Counted from the stretch's first letter, positions 12,501-24,440 are shown. The stretch: DNA of 64,000 nucleotides from Macropodus opercularis (GCA_030770545.1 JAUCMP010000028.1:16644001-16708000), one strand, 5' to 3'. The notes: a model not told the origin generated them from the letters alone. Numbers and translations are program-made.

Positions 12501-15500
12501 CACTCGGGTTTTACTGATGTCGATCATTCAGCAGCTGGAGGCATCTTGTCCCGTCACGTTCATATGCTGCCGCCTGTCCTCCAGCCGACCCGGAGTCAGC
12601 ATGTTTCCCTGCCACGTGACCTTGTGACTGGGTCAGAGCTAGAGCAGAACCAGGAGCATAAACATGAGCCATAACCTCAGGAACATGGAGGGTTAGTGTT
12701 ATCTGGTTTAATCTGACGTCCCTCCCTGTACGTTGTTCCTTGACTCAGACTTCTAGCTTGTTCGCAGAAGTTACCAGTCGAGGGTATTTCGTCTGCGGTT
12801 TTCGTCTGCTTGTGCAGTGATTTCAAGTATTCACGTTACAGTGATGCTTTGGTCCTGCTTCGAGAGGTTCTTCTGTTTCTTCTCTGTTTTAGATTCTGTG
12901 TTAGCTCGTTGATGGTTTCTAGCTATATATATAAATATATATTTGATTATCATGGCGGCCTACTAGCTTGTGAGCTTAACAGCAGACTTGGCTGTGTTTC
13001 AGTGTTCTTCCATCTTAAGGGCAGCGTGGCTCCCCATGGTTTGCCTCACCACAGCGCTCTAATCTGGGATGAGCCAGTAGGACAGGCTGATAGGCTGAAG
13101 TCCTGCAGCTGTCCTCCAGCTGACCCCAGCCTCTCCTGGCTCCTCGGCTCAACCGGCTGCGTCAGGGCCACTGCAGGACCACAGGCACACAGTGGCACTT
13201 CGGCACTAGGCAGCGCTATTCTGTGGTGAGGCCCAACACTCCTAGTGCCTTGTTGATCCAGCTGCGGCGGGATCGTAATTATGTAGAGGAAAGGAAATAA
13301 ATGCTGCTAATATGTAATAGCAAAGGTAACAGAACTGGATGTGGTCCCAAGCTTCCTTCTACACCTTCTAGACAACAACTGACTCCAGCAGTTCTGTGTC
13401 AAGGTCATTCTAGAAGATCAAAGCTTCTGCGTTTAAACCTCCCACTGCAGCTACACAGACTTCACACATGTACAACAATGCTTCAACAGCACAAAACAAT
13501 ATCAGCACGGATGTCGAATGTGCACGAGAAAGAGCTGAAACGTTCACCTAGAAATCTATGAGTGGCTCTCAACTGACATGCGTCATTCAAATGAATGAAG
13601 ACGTCGTAAATGGACTTCACCGTCTACTGGAAGTGACGTTAGGGCGACGGAATGATGGCAAGGTGTTGGCTCCCCACATGTCATCCAGCCGGAGTCCTCT
13701 AGAGCCATGTACACACTGCCACGCTGCTAAATGTACACGCTGCCGTGGTAACGAGTGAGTTCTTCAATGAAAGCATGGAGCACGGAGGTTCAGAAGACTG
13801 TGAGAGGGTGATGTGCAGTAGCAGGACGTGGAAAACAAGGTGCATTGGATGTGACCACATTTCTTTAGTGTGTGTTTTGTGGATGAGGAGAGACAGGTAC
13901 CTTTGACTAACACGCCCACGTAATCACAGCTGCCTGCGAAACGCTCCCACACCTCCTTGTCGTAGCCGGGAAACGAGGCTCTAGGGAACACTGCAGCGCT
14001 CCCTCGGTGGCTATTTTAATCCCGTCATCACTTTTTCTTGACCTTCCTCTTATCAGTGTCTGTTTTATTGGTGAGATTAAGGAACCGAGCTAGAGCCAAG
14101 GATTTCTATGACTAACCTCCGTAACTTGTTCGCTTATATTTGCATCACAATTCCCTCTACAGAGCAGAGAGGGGGGACTTCATTTAGCTCCCACCAGAGG
14201 GGATTGAGCAGTCAGTACCTGTCAGATCAACAGATGAAGTGATCAGGCGCACACTTCAAAGTGCAGCGGAGACGAGGAGACTCACTAGTTGCCAATGTGG
14301 ATGCTGGCTGTCCAGAGCATTTCACGTTTCAAGCTTAAAGGCACGTCTGAGCTCTAACACACTCACACTATATTTGACATGAGGCTAAAGAGGGAGACAT
14401 TCGATCAAACATGCAGACGCACACAGAAAGACATAAGCACCGAGAGTCACTCGGGAGGAAAAGCTCTGTCTGCGTGGCAGACACCAGCGAGGAAGGAATT
14501 AAAGTTTTCTCCCAGCGTGGGGATTAAAGCTGCATCATGAATATTTACATTTAATAACGATTGATCCAGCATTTCTATGAAATCATCAAAACCAAAGACA
14601 CATTGTGATGTTCTACAAGTTGACGGTACTGCAGTCAAGTAAAAAGAAGCTGACATAATGAAAGCAGGTTGGCGTGAGTCTTACTCTTCAGCATCGGTCT
14701 TTCATTTGACACATTTCACATGCATCTGCTGCAGCGAGTCGGTCACAGCACATATCACTGTCTCTACTGAGTGAGACCACAACTCTGTACGGAGTTGGAT
14801 CCAAATGACTCGTTGGTACGGTGATCACAAAACGATTAAATCACGTCTGGGAGGTTTTAACAAACCACAGAATCAGTGCAAACAGAAAGCACCTGTTTAT
14901 TTTTGTGTGTTTTCTGGTTACGCCGCTTGTGTGCTGCTCTACGCGATTCCTCAGAGGACCTGCCGTCGGCGTCTCCCTGCACAACTCTGTAAGTAGGACA
15001 CGCTGCCCCATATACAGACACAAACGCCGACAGAGAGCCAGGTTCAAGGAGCAACAGGGCTGCAGCAAATAATATGCGAACAATGTTCATGTAATACCTT
15101 CCTTTATACAGTTGGGTGTTGAGGTGACGCAACACACGTACGGCTGATGTGTTCGTTTCAGGAGGATCAGTTCTGTCGATGTTTTCATTCTCTACCCTTA
15201 ATTCCTCTAATCTGGTTGGATTTCGCTTTGATACAACAGCCTTTACAAATTATGTGTTTAATGTGTGTTATCAAAACAGGGGGACAAACATGTTGCTGGT
15301 GCTGTTCTGCAGGAACTGCTGGCACCTCGTCTTGTGACACTAGGCCCACACAGCTAGACGGTAGTTCCACACGGCTGCTGTGAAATGCTTGGTTATTTGG
15401 GGAAGACCTTCAGCGAGTGTTTGGTAAGCAAAGAGGCACATCTCTCAGCAACAGAGAACCGTTTCCCTGCAGCACACGGATCCCTAAAAAGCACAGCGCC

Positions 15501-18500
15501 GGTATGACTCAGCGTCTTCCTGCCTGGAACAGGAAACTATGCTGCAGGTAGCACAAAAGGCTGAAGCAGGAAAAAGCCGAGAGGAAGAAAGAAGCAGCAG
15601 CTGGCAGACGTTAGACAGAAGGTTTAGTTCAGGACGGTTAGAAGAAAGAGAAACTCAAAGCCAGGTAAATGTGTTACAGTTTATTAGCACACGGTGCAGT
15701 TGGCCAGCGAGGCACATGAAAACACACTCGTACCGTGACACAAGCTGAAATGCGCAGCAAGCAGTGACCTCTGCCCTAAAACACCTCCTTCATTCTGGGC
15801 TGCAGATCTGCATGATGACACGTACGTGCAAATCACTTTTACTGTAGATGACCTGTGATCGTGACATAATTTTCAGTCAGTTCACACACAAACCCAACCC
15901 CCTGCCACAGCTTTCAGGCCTGCTGCCACGGTAACTCTAACCCTGCACCCACGCAAATCACCCTCACGCCTCACAACACAGGTACAATGGATTTGTTTGT
16001 GGCAGACATGAGACACAAAATCTGGTGACTATAAGAAGTGAAAGTTAGTTGAATGTGCAGCTTTTCATTACGGATCTGGCTACGCTGCAGACATTTCTGA
16101 GCAAAGACAGGACATACGATGACAACACGTTTTGATCAAGTGCATCAGGCCCTGCTATCAGCTGTTTAATAAGGTCCTTTATCAGTGAATAATGTTTGAC
16201 TGAATTTATTATGATAATAAACGTACAACAAAGTAACAGGTACCACCAACACATGTTAAAAGTAACAACTCAGGAAAAGGAAAAGTGAAGGTTTTACTGC
16301 AAACAGTAAAACAGGTCATCGACAGACGTCTGGAATATGATACAATTAATTATGGAACAATTATTTAATTGGTTCTTTACATCAATCACTTTAGTCACGT
16401 TCTGGTTAAGAGACACTGAAACACCGCAAAACAGAAAAAGAGGTTAAACAGCAAAAAAAAAACAGAATTTTATTAAAGGAAGAAAGAAAGAATCTGTGTG
16501 TGTGTGTGTGGTTACGGGGTGTTGATGGATGAGGCTTGTAGCACTGGCAACTGCTTTGAAAGCTTTGAGATGGGAGGACAAGGGCTGGCGGCTGGGTGGC
16601 GTCTGTGACTCGGAGTGAGAGTGTGTGTGTGCGTTTCTCAATTCGACTTTTTACTAAATGCCACAAAGGACCTCCACACGAGTGAAGCTAATCTGAAAAC
16701 ACAGCATATGTCCTCCATTACGTATCAGGCTGCGGATTTGTTTGTTGTGTCAAATCCCACACGAAGACTAAACCAACATTAGTTTGATCTGTCGCCGGAG
16801 ATGCCAGTGGAGTCCGTGTTCAGCGACGCCAGCGAAGGCTTCTGAAGCGATAACGTGTGGTTGAGTATGTTTTCCCAAAATCGCCTGAGGCTGAGGAATG
16901 TTATTAATCTCATAGTCTTTCTGACATGAAGGGCTGTGGCCACATACTTTGTGCGAGTGTGTGTTCCACTGATGAAGAGTGAGTTTTTGTCTCTCTATAG
17001 GATTTGATGCTAATGACAGAAACACACAGTATTAACAATCTTAACAATTATCACCAGACAAAAGTTCATCTACACAAAGGTGATGTGAGAGAAACACGCT
17101 GGCAGAGAAGGTTTCAGTGGACACAGATGAAATAATGTAAATCTGGGCCGAGGAGATCGGCAGACGAGCGCGACCAGCGGAGTGAAACACAGAGTGCCAG
17201 CGCATCATCAGTAGGAACAGTGTGTGCTGAAGTCAGGACAGCATGTGTGCGTTTCTCCTACAGCCGTAGATAGCGTTTGTGTGTGTGTCTGTGTAGGTTG
17301 CACAGGAAGAGGGAGGAGGTGCACGGAAGCGGAAGCACAGCTGATTGACAGTGATGGAGACGGGTTCTAGTCCTCTGAAGCACAGGGCGTGTGAAAGGAG
17401 GAGAAGAGAGAAATAAGACAGAGACAAAGTGTAGTAGAGGAAGAGATTGGTGAGGATGGCAGTAAAAAAGGAAGGAAGCAGAGGATGTGGAAATGAAAAC
17501 CAAGATCAGAGAATCAGGAAGGGAAGGGGGAGAAAAGAAGAAAGCAGGTTAGTAAAGCGTCACACAGTCAACTCATCTCCAGAAAGTCCAACACACGACC
17601 AGCACGACAACAGCCAGGCGGACGTCATTCAGACACACACTGGTCAGGCGTGTGGCGAGTGACTGTACTGTAGCACATGCGTGACCATGCCGTGCAGACG
17701 AGCCATGCAGCATAGCAACACATACACATCTGCATTTGCTCTGTCAGGATCGAGTTCACGTCTCCGTTGTCTGACCCAGTTACTACTTATACCACCTGCG
17801 TCCTCTCCCTGGGGTCTGCTGGCATCACAGTGATGAATGGATGCAACGTACAACACTGAAGACAAGGACAGATGCTCCGGCCACTGAACGTAGGCCCCTC
17901 TGCTGCGGTGGAGTAAGTACTTCACTTCTTGCACACTTTATCGTGTTATATTGCTTTTAAACAGCTTCGAGTCCATTAAACTTCCCTCGATTGCTCATGT
18001 TGACAAAGCAATAACAAGTTTACAGAGACTATCAAACTTAGTGATTCCAGACAAACGCCTTCATCACCAGCCAGTCCTGTTCGGAACGTCCACATTTCCA
18101 GGACATACCATAAAACCCGGAGACGCCCAACGAGATACCAACCACAGGTTTTTATCCTAAATGCATTTGTACAAAATTGTATTACTCTGTCATGACAGGT
18201 CATTTCTGGCATCAGTGTGTGTGGTGCTGTGTAGCCATGGTAACGGCAGCTGCCACGCCCACAGCCAGAAAGCTAAGCTGTGACGACGACATGTGATATA
18301 AATATCACATTCACACCCCACTTTAAACCTAAAAGCACATCACACCAAACCTGGTAGTTTACGTTAGACATAACACATCTGTCCTCCACCTCCGCTACGC
18401 AGCTAATTACCTCCAACACTGGCATAACACAAAGTGATTATTCGCATCGGGAGCAGTAAGGAGCTGCTGGAACTGTGTGGTAAATGCTGCCGGTGCTATC

Positions 18501-20399
18501 GAGGCAACAAATGACCTCCTGCTGCTCATTTCTATTCATTTCCATGAACGTATTATCCAAATGATGTGAATGACATTTCTTTACCGATTAAAGTCCCTGT
18601 TGGAGCATGAGCTGGACCCACACAGTGGTAGTAGTGGTACTGGCAGTAGATTGGCAGGCGGGTGGTGTTTGCCTCGCGGAGCAGCGCTGTGGTCTCTGCT
18701 CTGGTTCCAGAACCGTGGAGCTGGCGCTGAACCGTGACCTCTGGGTTGTGTGAGGGGTGCTGTGAGAGCACAGGGCACTGGGTTCTGAACCGTGACCTTG
18801 CTATGAATAGGACGTGAAACAACGCCTGCATACTCCTGCACGTTGTGACACTTCTCACTTCAGTTGTTTCACGTTTAAGATCAGCAGCTCTTGAAAAGAT
18901 GCTGAGAAGCAGTGAGAGCTGTTCACATCCTTCCTGTTTACGACGCACACACACAGTCAGACTGGCGTGATGACTAGGAACAGTAACGACCATGAGCTGA
19001 TGATGACAATGACCAGAAGCCTTAGCAGACTGACCGACGGCACAGGGACTCGTGTGATAGGATCTTACCGGGCGTTTGCACCCCGTGAGCTTCCTGCTCT
19101 CCATTCTCCAGCGCAGTAGCCGCGGCTGCACACGTTTACGTACATGTACACACGGAGACAAGCGACACGTTACTATATTCAATGGAGGCAAGCTGCTTTC
19201 AAATGAAGTTAAGTTTAACACTTAAACGTGCACTAAAACAAGCAAATGTTTGCACATGCAGCACAATCACACGTAGAACGCGTTCGCAGAGACATGCAGA
19301 AGATGAGCATGCGACACACACGTGTGCGAATCTGCGCCGGTCCACCCAGCTCCTGCTGACAGAGGACATTAAGCTGCAGACTGCTTGGCGCTGCTGGATG
19401 GCACCCAGCGTGTCAGCATGTCTGTGTCTGTCCAAATGCACAGTGCCACAGCTGATCACTGGCAACACCGCCCACGGGCCGTCCCGCGGCCGCTGTCACC
19501 GACGAGCGCCCGCACACCGTCTGACTGTCTGACCGCAGCGTCTGGGCCACGGGAACAGGCCGGGGGCTGAGTCATCCTGGCTGACTGTCACTTCCATTCA
19601 GCTGATTATTTGGTCCACCTCATGTACTGGTCATCTGTTCGTGGTCAGTTTTTATTGCTCTGTAGGAAGCTGGACCACTGGGAAGTTTAACAACACGCTA
19701 ACTAAAGCTGATGTGAAGCCACTACGCTCACAGAACATTAACGTAACAATGATTGACGGTAATATTTGTAACTCTTGATCTACAGCAGTGGCTCTAAACA
19801 GAACTTCCTGTTTGCTTGGGATTTTCAAAGCCGTGACTCTGCTTATCTTCAGGCTACGTCTTCCCTGTGGCTGAATGACACCCCACTAGATCCAAAATGG
19901 CAGCCGGTGTCCAGCGGTGCCTGATACTACCAGTCACCCAGGAGCAGCTGCAGTTCATGTTACACAACTGATTCTCCTCACGTTTAGATGCTGGTGGACT
20001 CGGACATGCAGCCATAAAATAATACGGTAGTTCAGGAAAAGCCAGTCAAACAGGCTGCTCTCAGTGTCCTGAATGGAAGTTTTGACCTTCAGCAATGAGG
20101 TTAAATACAGAATCTCCCAATTCTGCCTTTATGGAGCCAGTGTCTGCAAATGTCACTATGTCCCAAGCAGCTGCAGCTGTGACGCCGTCCAAGCCTACGA
20201 CATCGTTCTCACCTGCCCTGTTGTCATCCTTGTCCAGCAGGGGGACGTACTCCGTCTTTCCCACGCTCTCGCCAACCTGATCCTCGAAGGGCTCCGCCTC
20301 CAGCTCGGCCACAAAGTCCCGCTCCACCAGGTTCTCTGGCCCCGGCTGGGGGGCGCTGTCTGTCAGCGCGTCGCTCAGACTGAGGTCTAACTCCGCCAT
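5123..20399 (-). CDS. map4: map4, microtubule-associated protein 4 (5' portion, C terminus outside window)
   Basis: MAP4 is a cytoplasmic, non-neuronal member of the MAP2/tau family. It binds and stabilises microtubules through C-terminal PGGG-type repeats, while an acidic N-terminal projection domain extends from the microtubule wall. What is seen: an ATG exon whose start (MAELDLSLSDALTD, then RDFVAELEAEPFED, then GKTEYVPLLD) closely matches the conserved vertebrate MAP4 N terminus, followed by several small exons and one 1383-nt exon rich in Ser, Pro and Lys. All accepted exons join in phase 1 and stay open (734 codons plus one base if both weaker exon candidates at 17.8 and 11.2 kb are handled as described under them; the 11.2-kb one is counted, the 17.8-kb one is not). 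The tubulin-binding repeats and stop codon are not in the window, so the gene is cut by the left edge. Identity as MAP4 is strong from the N terminus. Exact exon membership in the middle is less certain. Confidence 0.88.
6506..8127 (-). other. map4 intron, nothing else seen
   Basis: Intron sequence between the 189-nt exon and the large exon. No further exon or repeat is recognised. Confidence 0.6.
8128..8316 (-). CDS. map4: map4 exon (63 codons)
   Basis: Acceptor GTTTTCCAG and donor TCAGCAG|GTAACG enclose 189 nt in phase 1. The product begins FSQPGVMGINVEVGAAAV and continues Pro- and Glu-rich with EPQPPRSPLDLSA, typical of the disordered projection domain. The split Gly codon at the end is completed by the first two bases of the large exon at 6505. 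Confidence 0.82.
8317..9635 (-). other. map4 intron, nothing else seen
   Basis: Intron sequence. No exon, RNA gene or repeat of note is supported. Confidence 0.6.
9636..9722 (-). CDS. map4: map4 exon (29 codons)
   Basis: Acceptor GTTCACCCCCAG and donor TTTTCAG|GTATAAT enclose 87 nt, phase 1 in and out. The translation SMAGYSDPLGSQTCSAQMMD then AGLMGAFS resembles the FAGQNDPLKDSYGM segment of mammalian MAP4, which supports both the exon and the gene identity. Confidence 0.82.
10148..10261 (-). CDS. map4: map4 exon (38 codons)
   Basis: A clear acceptor (GGCTGTCTCTGCAG) and donor (CTCAG|GTACAAA) bound 114 nt that stay open in the phase-1 frame: CELTSGGHASAPHVEPQG, then EVRQHSLDQTPALATDFLS. This is typical low-complexity projection-domain sequence. 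The exon joins in frame to the exon starting at 9722. Confidence 0.75.
10262..11155 (-). other. map4 intron; one doubtful open segment
   Basis: An open segment ending at a GTGAGAA donor near 10389 (including ALNVDLCGTTVSAFEG) exits in phase 2, which is incompatible with the phase-1 neighbour at 10261, so it is not called. Nothing else is supported. Confidence 0.5.
11156..11251 (-). CDS. map4: Candidate map4 exon (32 codons) overlapping an RE1 motif
   Basis: A segment of 96 nt with acceptor CTTCCTTCAG, donor AGCG|GTGAGAG and phase 1 at both ends reads PWTAAQAAGRLGPRSFVG then WRPQTSGSVPLHS. Phase and donor support it. The composition is less convincing than its neighbours, and the acceptor sits inside a REST-type motif (11236-11256) that could by itself explain the local conservation of sequence pattern. 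Treat it as a possible cassette exon. Confidence 0.35.
11236..11256 (-). promoter_or_regulatory. RE1/NRSE-like REST silencer motif
   Basis: On the minus strand the 21-bp site reads TTCAGCACC, two spacer bases TT, then GGACAGC followed by AGC. Both half sites of the RE1 consensus (TTCAGCACC and GGACAGC) are intact at the canonical spacing. The only departure outside the tolerant spacer is one base near the 3' end. REST represses neuronal genes or isoforms outside neurons. Placement inside map4 suggests control of map4 or of a neuronal transcript, which is inference. Confidence 0.7.
11252..13900 (-). other. map4 intron, no exon recognised
   Basis: Intron sequence with a (TAA)n-like run near 11430-11447 and AT-rich sequence near 12920-12945. 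Open frames on both strands are short and lack family motifs. Confidence 0.5.
13901..13990 (-). CDS. map4: map4 exon (30 codons)
   Basis: Acceptor GCGCTGCAG, 90 nt open, donor AAAG|GTACCTG, phase 1 in and out. It reads FPRASFPGYDKEVWERF then AGSCDYVGVLVK. Its aromatic and acidic content fits the projection-domain region that follows the N-terminal exons in MAP4, but I cannot align it residue by residue with mammalian MAP4. The pyrimidine tract before the acceptor is short. Confidence 0.65.
17796..17855 (-). CDS. map4: Candidate map4 cassette exon (60 nt)
   Basis: A strong pyrimidine-tract acceptor (CCTTGTCTTCAG) precedes a 60-nt open segment reading LYVASIHHCDASRPQGEDA between split codons, in phase 1 at both ends like every other map4 exon. 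The donor GCAG|GTGGTAT is weak at positions 3-6, and I see no family motif. It could be a genuine skipped exon or a chance fit. Confidence 0.33.
18231..18244 (+). promoter_or_regulatory. RFX X-box palindrome
   Basis: GTAGCCATGGTAAC matches the RFX X-box consensus GTNRCC-NN-RGYAAC at every defined position, and both half sites are intact. It sits in a map4 intron about 2.2 kb downstream of the start codon. RFX factors control ciliary and some neural genes. Binding here is inference. Confidence 0.5.
19069..19125 (-). CDS. map4: map4 small exon (19 codons)
   Basis: Acceptor GTGTGCAG, then a 57-nt open segment read as AATALENGEQEAHGVQTP plus a split Gly, then donor CCCG|GTAAGAT. Entry and exit are both phase 1, matching the exons on either side. 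The ALENGEQEAHG stretch resembles the LLANGGHG segment that follows the first coding exon in mammalian MAP4. Confidence 0.7.
19126..20212 (-). other. map4 intron, nothing else seen
   Basis: Intron between the first two coding exons of map4. The short open frames on both strands show no recognisable protein. Confidence 0.6.
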
Positions 20400-20401
20400 G
20401 A
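20213..20401 (-). CDS. map4: map4 first coding exon (ATG at 20399)
   Basis: A pyrimidine-rich acceptor ending CCTGCAG precedes TC and then ATG at 20399-20397, so the start codon lies two bases into the exon, as expected for a MAP4 exon 2. The 62 codons carry the family signature: acidic residues, RDFVAELEAEPFED, VGESVGKTEYVPLLDKDD. The exon ends GCA G with donor GTGAGAA at 20212, phase 1. The 5' UTR must be supplied by an upstream exon (see 30722). Confidence 0.93.
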
Positions 20402-23400
20402 CTGCAGGACATAGGAGGAAACAGGACTGTTAGCAAACTGTCGGCGTATACACTACGATTGTCAAAGGAGGGCAGACGGACTAAATCAAGCCTCGTGCAA
20501 TGAACCTTTGGTTCGTGGCCAAGACATTTTAATGGAAAGCGACATGACAAGATGTACTTGTTTCTGGTAATGTGGCAAAAGTCTGACTGAGGGGAGCTGC
20601 AGGTTTCAGACCAGAGGTGTGACCAGAAGACCTGCCTCATCCCGCTGAACACCCTCAGGCCTGAATCTGACGCGTCTGGAGGGCCCCAACATGTCCCACC
20701 CCCACGTTCAGCGGGGTTTAAATGAAAGAGCTGCTCCGTGCGCAGCCATGGACACATCCAGGCAGCTCCTCAGGAGCTTAGCCGACCATCAGAATGTCTT
20801 TGACACCAGCCTGTCTCTACCGCTCGTCATTCTCATCTTCAGTTTTCAACTCACCTGCTACTATCTACACTAAAGCCAACCTAACTAAGCCGAATCATCC
20901 CCTTTCGCTTCAAGTCCTCACACACAGCTCTACAGCCCCATCTGCTGGATCATCTACTCACTTACAACACACTCAACGAGTGTAGGTCTGCTCATGGGCA
21001 CGTTGTACCTCTGGCTATTAATAGTTCTCAGGTCATTCTTCATGGTCTGAGGGACATTTTCCTATGTCTACAGTGAAAAGATAAGGACCTTCCACTTACA
21101 CTGGCGAAAGTTTACAATGTGTCCAAAAGACTGTTGAAAATGTTCCTTAGACGAGGGAAGCAGGCGTTTTTCTTCCTCAGAGGAGGCTCTATGGGTCTGT
21201 GATGTTACGCCGGCCCGTTACTTTCTCAGCCCGGTGTGGGGGACCCCGGCTGCTCAGCGCTGTGAGCTCGGCCCCCGACAGGATGAAGTGTAACACCAAC
21301 TGTGCACCAGGTCTAAATCTGTACTGAACCCGTGCAGCAGGCCCATTATTATGATACTGCACAGTAACCTCTCTCTGGGGTTTCATGTATTTTTTAGAAG
21401 TATTAGCTAAAATGCTCTAGTATGGCGACGTGGACAAAGAGGAAATGCTTGTTTTATTCTAATGTCAAAGTTAATCAATAATTAATCCTTCATTCAATAT
21501 TAAAGTCATTGAAACTGTCATCTGAAGGCTTATGGGAGCCAGCGTGGCCAAAGAGCTAGAAAGTGACTTGACTGCATACAGTGGGTGACACAGGACTGTT
21601 TGTTCTAACATGTGGAGGTGAAAAAGAACAAGGTCTGCGTCGACTTATTCGATATCAGATAAACACAGTCAGCAAATCAATGGGACAATCAATCAGCGCC
21701 GTCGTCACCTAACAAGCGAATCGGCCCTTCGAGGGTCATTTGTTAGTCATTTGTTAGCCAAACGTCTCCCGGCTGTATGTACAGTCAACACACACAGACA
21801 CACGCGGCATGTGCTCATCCCTGACGGCCGGTGCACCCAGCCCCTGGTGCTGAGGCCTGGGTGTGTCGCAGCAGCGCGACCGCCCCGACCACAAAGCCGC
21901 GCTGTTCACAAACTGCCCCACTTTCCATAATTAACCCCACATCGTCTGGGTGTGTTCAGCACGCGTCACCGGTGCAGCTGCAGCGTTAGCGGGCCGACCC
22001 GCGCCGCCGAGACATTTGATTCAGGTCAATAGCTGAAAAACCAAAGGGCTCGTTTGTTTTTTTGTGCTCGGCTCAGCTGGTCCCCACAAGAGCCGAGCCT
22101 TTCATTAGCCTGGCCCCGCAGAGGGGAGGACCTGGGAGGAGAAGTCAGAAAGCCAGCTCCTGTTTTCCACCTCCTGCTCTCAGCGTCCACTCGGAAACTA
22201 TCTGGATTCAACACAGGAAGGAAGTCCACGGAAAAGAGCGTTTCTATTGTGCTGTCTGCTGACAAATGTTCTAGTGTGTGTGTGGATTAGTCACGGCCTT
22301 TTGTGTGTGTGTGAAAGCAGCAGAGGTGAAGGTTAAGCCTCTTTTTAATCTGTTGTGACACAACACTGTTGTATGTAAACAACAAACACACACAGGATGA
22401 TAATACAGCAAAAACAACTGGAAACGCTGCCACCAGCTCAGACTGACTCTGCTTCACATGTCGGCACCTCTTTCAGCAGTTTGTTGACACTATGATTGGA
22501 CAAATTGTTTCACTCTCTCAACTCTTTGTTCGCATCACTTAAGTTTATGACCCTCAGATGAATATGTTGAACGCTTAAGCCTTTAATTGCTACGTTTTGA
22601 CAAGTCAGCTCAACACCTGACTCCACAGCTGGCAAGCTGCCAGCTGGATACCTGTCTGAGTTTCCAGTCCGTGCTGCCAACCTGCCTTTTGCTCACCGGG
22701 TGTGGGAGCAAAATTTCCAAAATAAATCCAGATGCAGAGGAGGACGCACACGTGCAGAGCTGTGATAAGTCGGTGACTGGGGGGAAAACTAAGGAGATTT
22801 TACAGCAGGTCCCAGACAGACGGTGCACGACACGGTGAAAACACCGAGAAGGAACAGAAAGCCCAGATCAGGAGGAGCTAGCTGCTAAGGCGACTGTGCT
22901 CAGGTACGAGGCAACTGCAGGAACCCACCAACGTGATGTTTCACCTGACCTCAGCCCAGTGGAGACGCTGAACGTTTAATGCAGCATCCAACGACTGTAT
23001 TTTTATCATTTCACTATTCAGGACTGACTGACTGAAAACTGTTATTTCTTTATAAAGCAGGGGACACAATGAAAAGACCAGAGGATCTGTGTTTAGAGTT
23101 GACATTTGTTCTGCAGGTGCCATTGAAGTATAACTTTATTAAAGTGAAATCTTTCGTTCTGCCACAAGCTCTGTGTGTTTTGTGTAAATCCATCTCACCA
23201 AATATGGGATGAATCAGACGATGTGTAGCTGAACAGTCAAGGGAAGTGAAACGGAGAGAAATGAGTGGCGCGCACATGGGTGGTTTCCGTGAGCTTAACA
23301 CTGGCAGGATGTCAGCCCAGCCCTCTGCAGGACGGGTCAAACTCACGGCCAGCGGAACCACAGTGGGCCCAGTCTGGACCAGCAGGGATGCACGGCCCGT

Positions 23401-24408
23401 TCACGTGCAGTCGTTTCACGTCAGACTCAGAAATTCAAAAAGGAAAAACTCCAGGACTCGCTGCCCGAGTATCTCAGCTGCTGGTCTGAAACCAGATACA
23501 TGCCAACTGTTGCAGCCTGCTCCACACTTGCCGCCGAGCAAGGCACTGCAGAATTTATAATTATCTCAGATGTGTGAAAAGACAAATATCTCTTCTCTGG
23601 TCATAGTCACATCCTTGTCCTGCTGAAACCTGTCCAGCTGCTCTCTCCCTCCAAGCTTTGCACGTAGCATGTGGGGCTGCTCGTTGTCAATAAGACAGTA
23701 ATATTCCGACATCACCACTTTGTGGACCTACGGACACGCAGGCGTCGCTGGAGCCTGGTGAGACGGATAATGGCAGCCAACACACAGGGTGGATGTTTAA
23801 AGACACTGAACTGGAGAAGTACTAGGTTAAAAGCTTGGAACGTACGGTATCGAGTGCTTGTTGTGCTGTTGACATCATCGTTGTATTATGTATACGTTGT
23901 TAATTGCCAGCAGAAGAAGCCTCTGACGCCGCCTTTAACCACGCTGCCCTGCTGCTCCACTGGACGAGACGCCGGCTTCATCTCACAGGACACAAAGTAT
24001 GAAACAGAACATATTCTCCACTTCCACCATCCTCCCAGCAGCTGGGCTACAGGGTTCATCTTAACATTTACCTCTCTCTACCCCTGCTCGTCTGGGTTTC
24101 CAGGGAAGTTTAATGCATGGCTTGATACTCGTGTGTGAGATTTTGAACCATTTCCTTATTTTCGTCTACTGCCACACTTCTGTTTTCACCCACTGATATA
24201 CAGAGACAGCTGACGAGGGGCTTTTAGCTCTCGCTCAGTTTCTCTCTCTCTCTCATACACAAAAACACAACGTGAAGGATTCGGTTACAGTTTCCTCCAA
24301 CAGACGGAACAACGTCCGTTAGCTGTGGTTTCTGTTGACATGAAATGCTCTGTGGGTTCAGCATTTAGCCACGTTAATGCCCATCCTTCCCACTGGGCCG
24401 TGGGGTCG

Positions 24409-24440
24409 CCTGGCCCTCAGCCTGGCCCTCAGCCTGGCCT
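24409..24440. repeat. 12-bp tandem repeat
   Basis: CCTGGCCCTCAG is repeated twice exactly (24409-24432), followed by a partial third copy. It is a small minisatellite within inferred map4 intron 1. Confidence 0.8.

Larger units (their letters stand above)
13991..19068 (-). other. map4 intronic region (outside the 17.8-kb candidate)
   Basis: Apart from the candidate exon at 17796-17855 and the X-box at 18231, no exon is supported. Features seen are a TG-rich stretch at 16495-16511 and short AT-rich patches. A 27-nt phase-1 segment ending at a GTAAAG donor near 18583 (reading HAPTGTLI) was noted but is too short to call. Confidence 0.5.

Noticed and set aside
18560..18610. 27-nt phase-compatible segment before a GTAAAG donor (reads HAPTGTLI)
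   Set aside because: Too short, with a poor pyrimidine tract. Phase agreement alone is weak evidence.
18553..19221. 222-codon minus-strand frame
   Set aside because: It spans a splice-bounded map4 exon in a different frame and has no recognisable motif.
23671..24138. 155-codon plus-strand frame
   Set aside because: Begins at GTG rather than ATG, no domain, no splice or promoter support.
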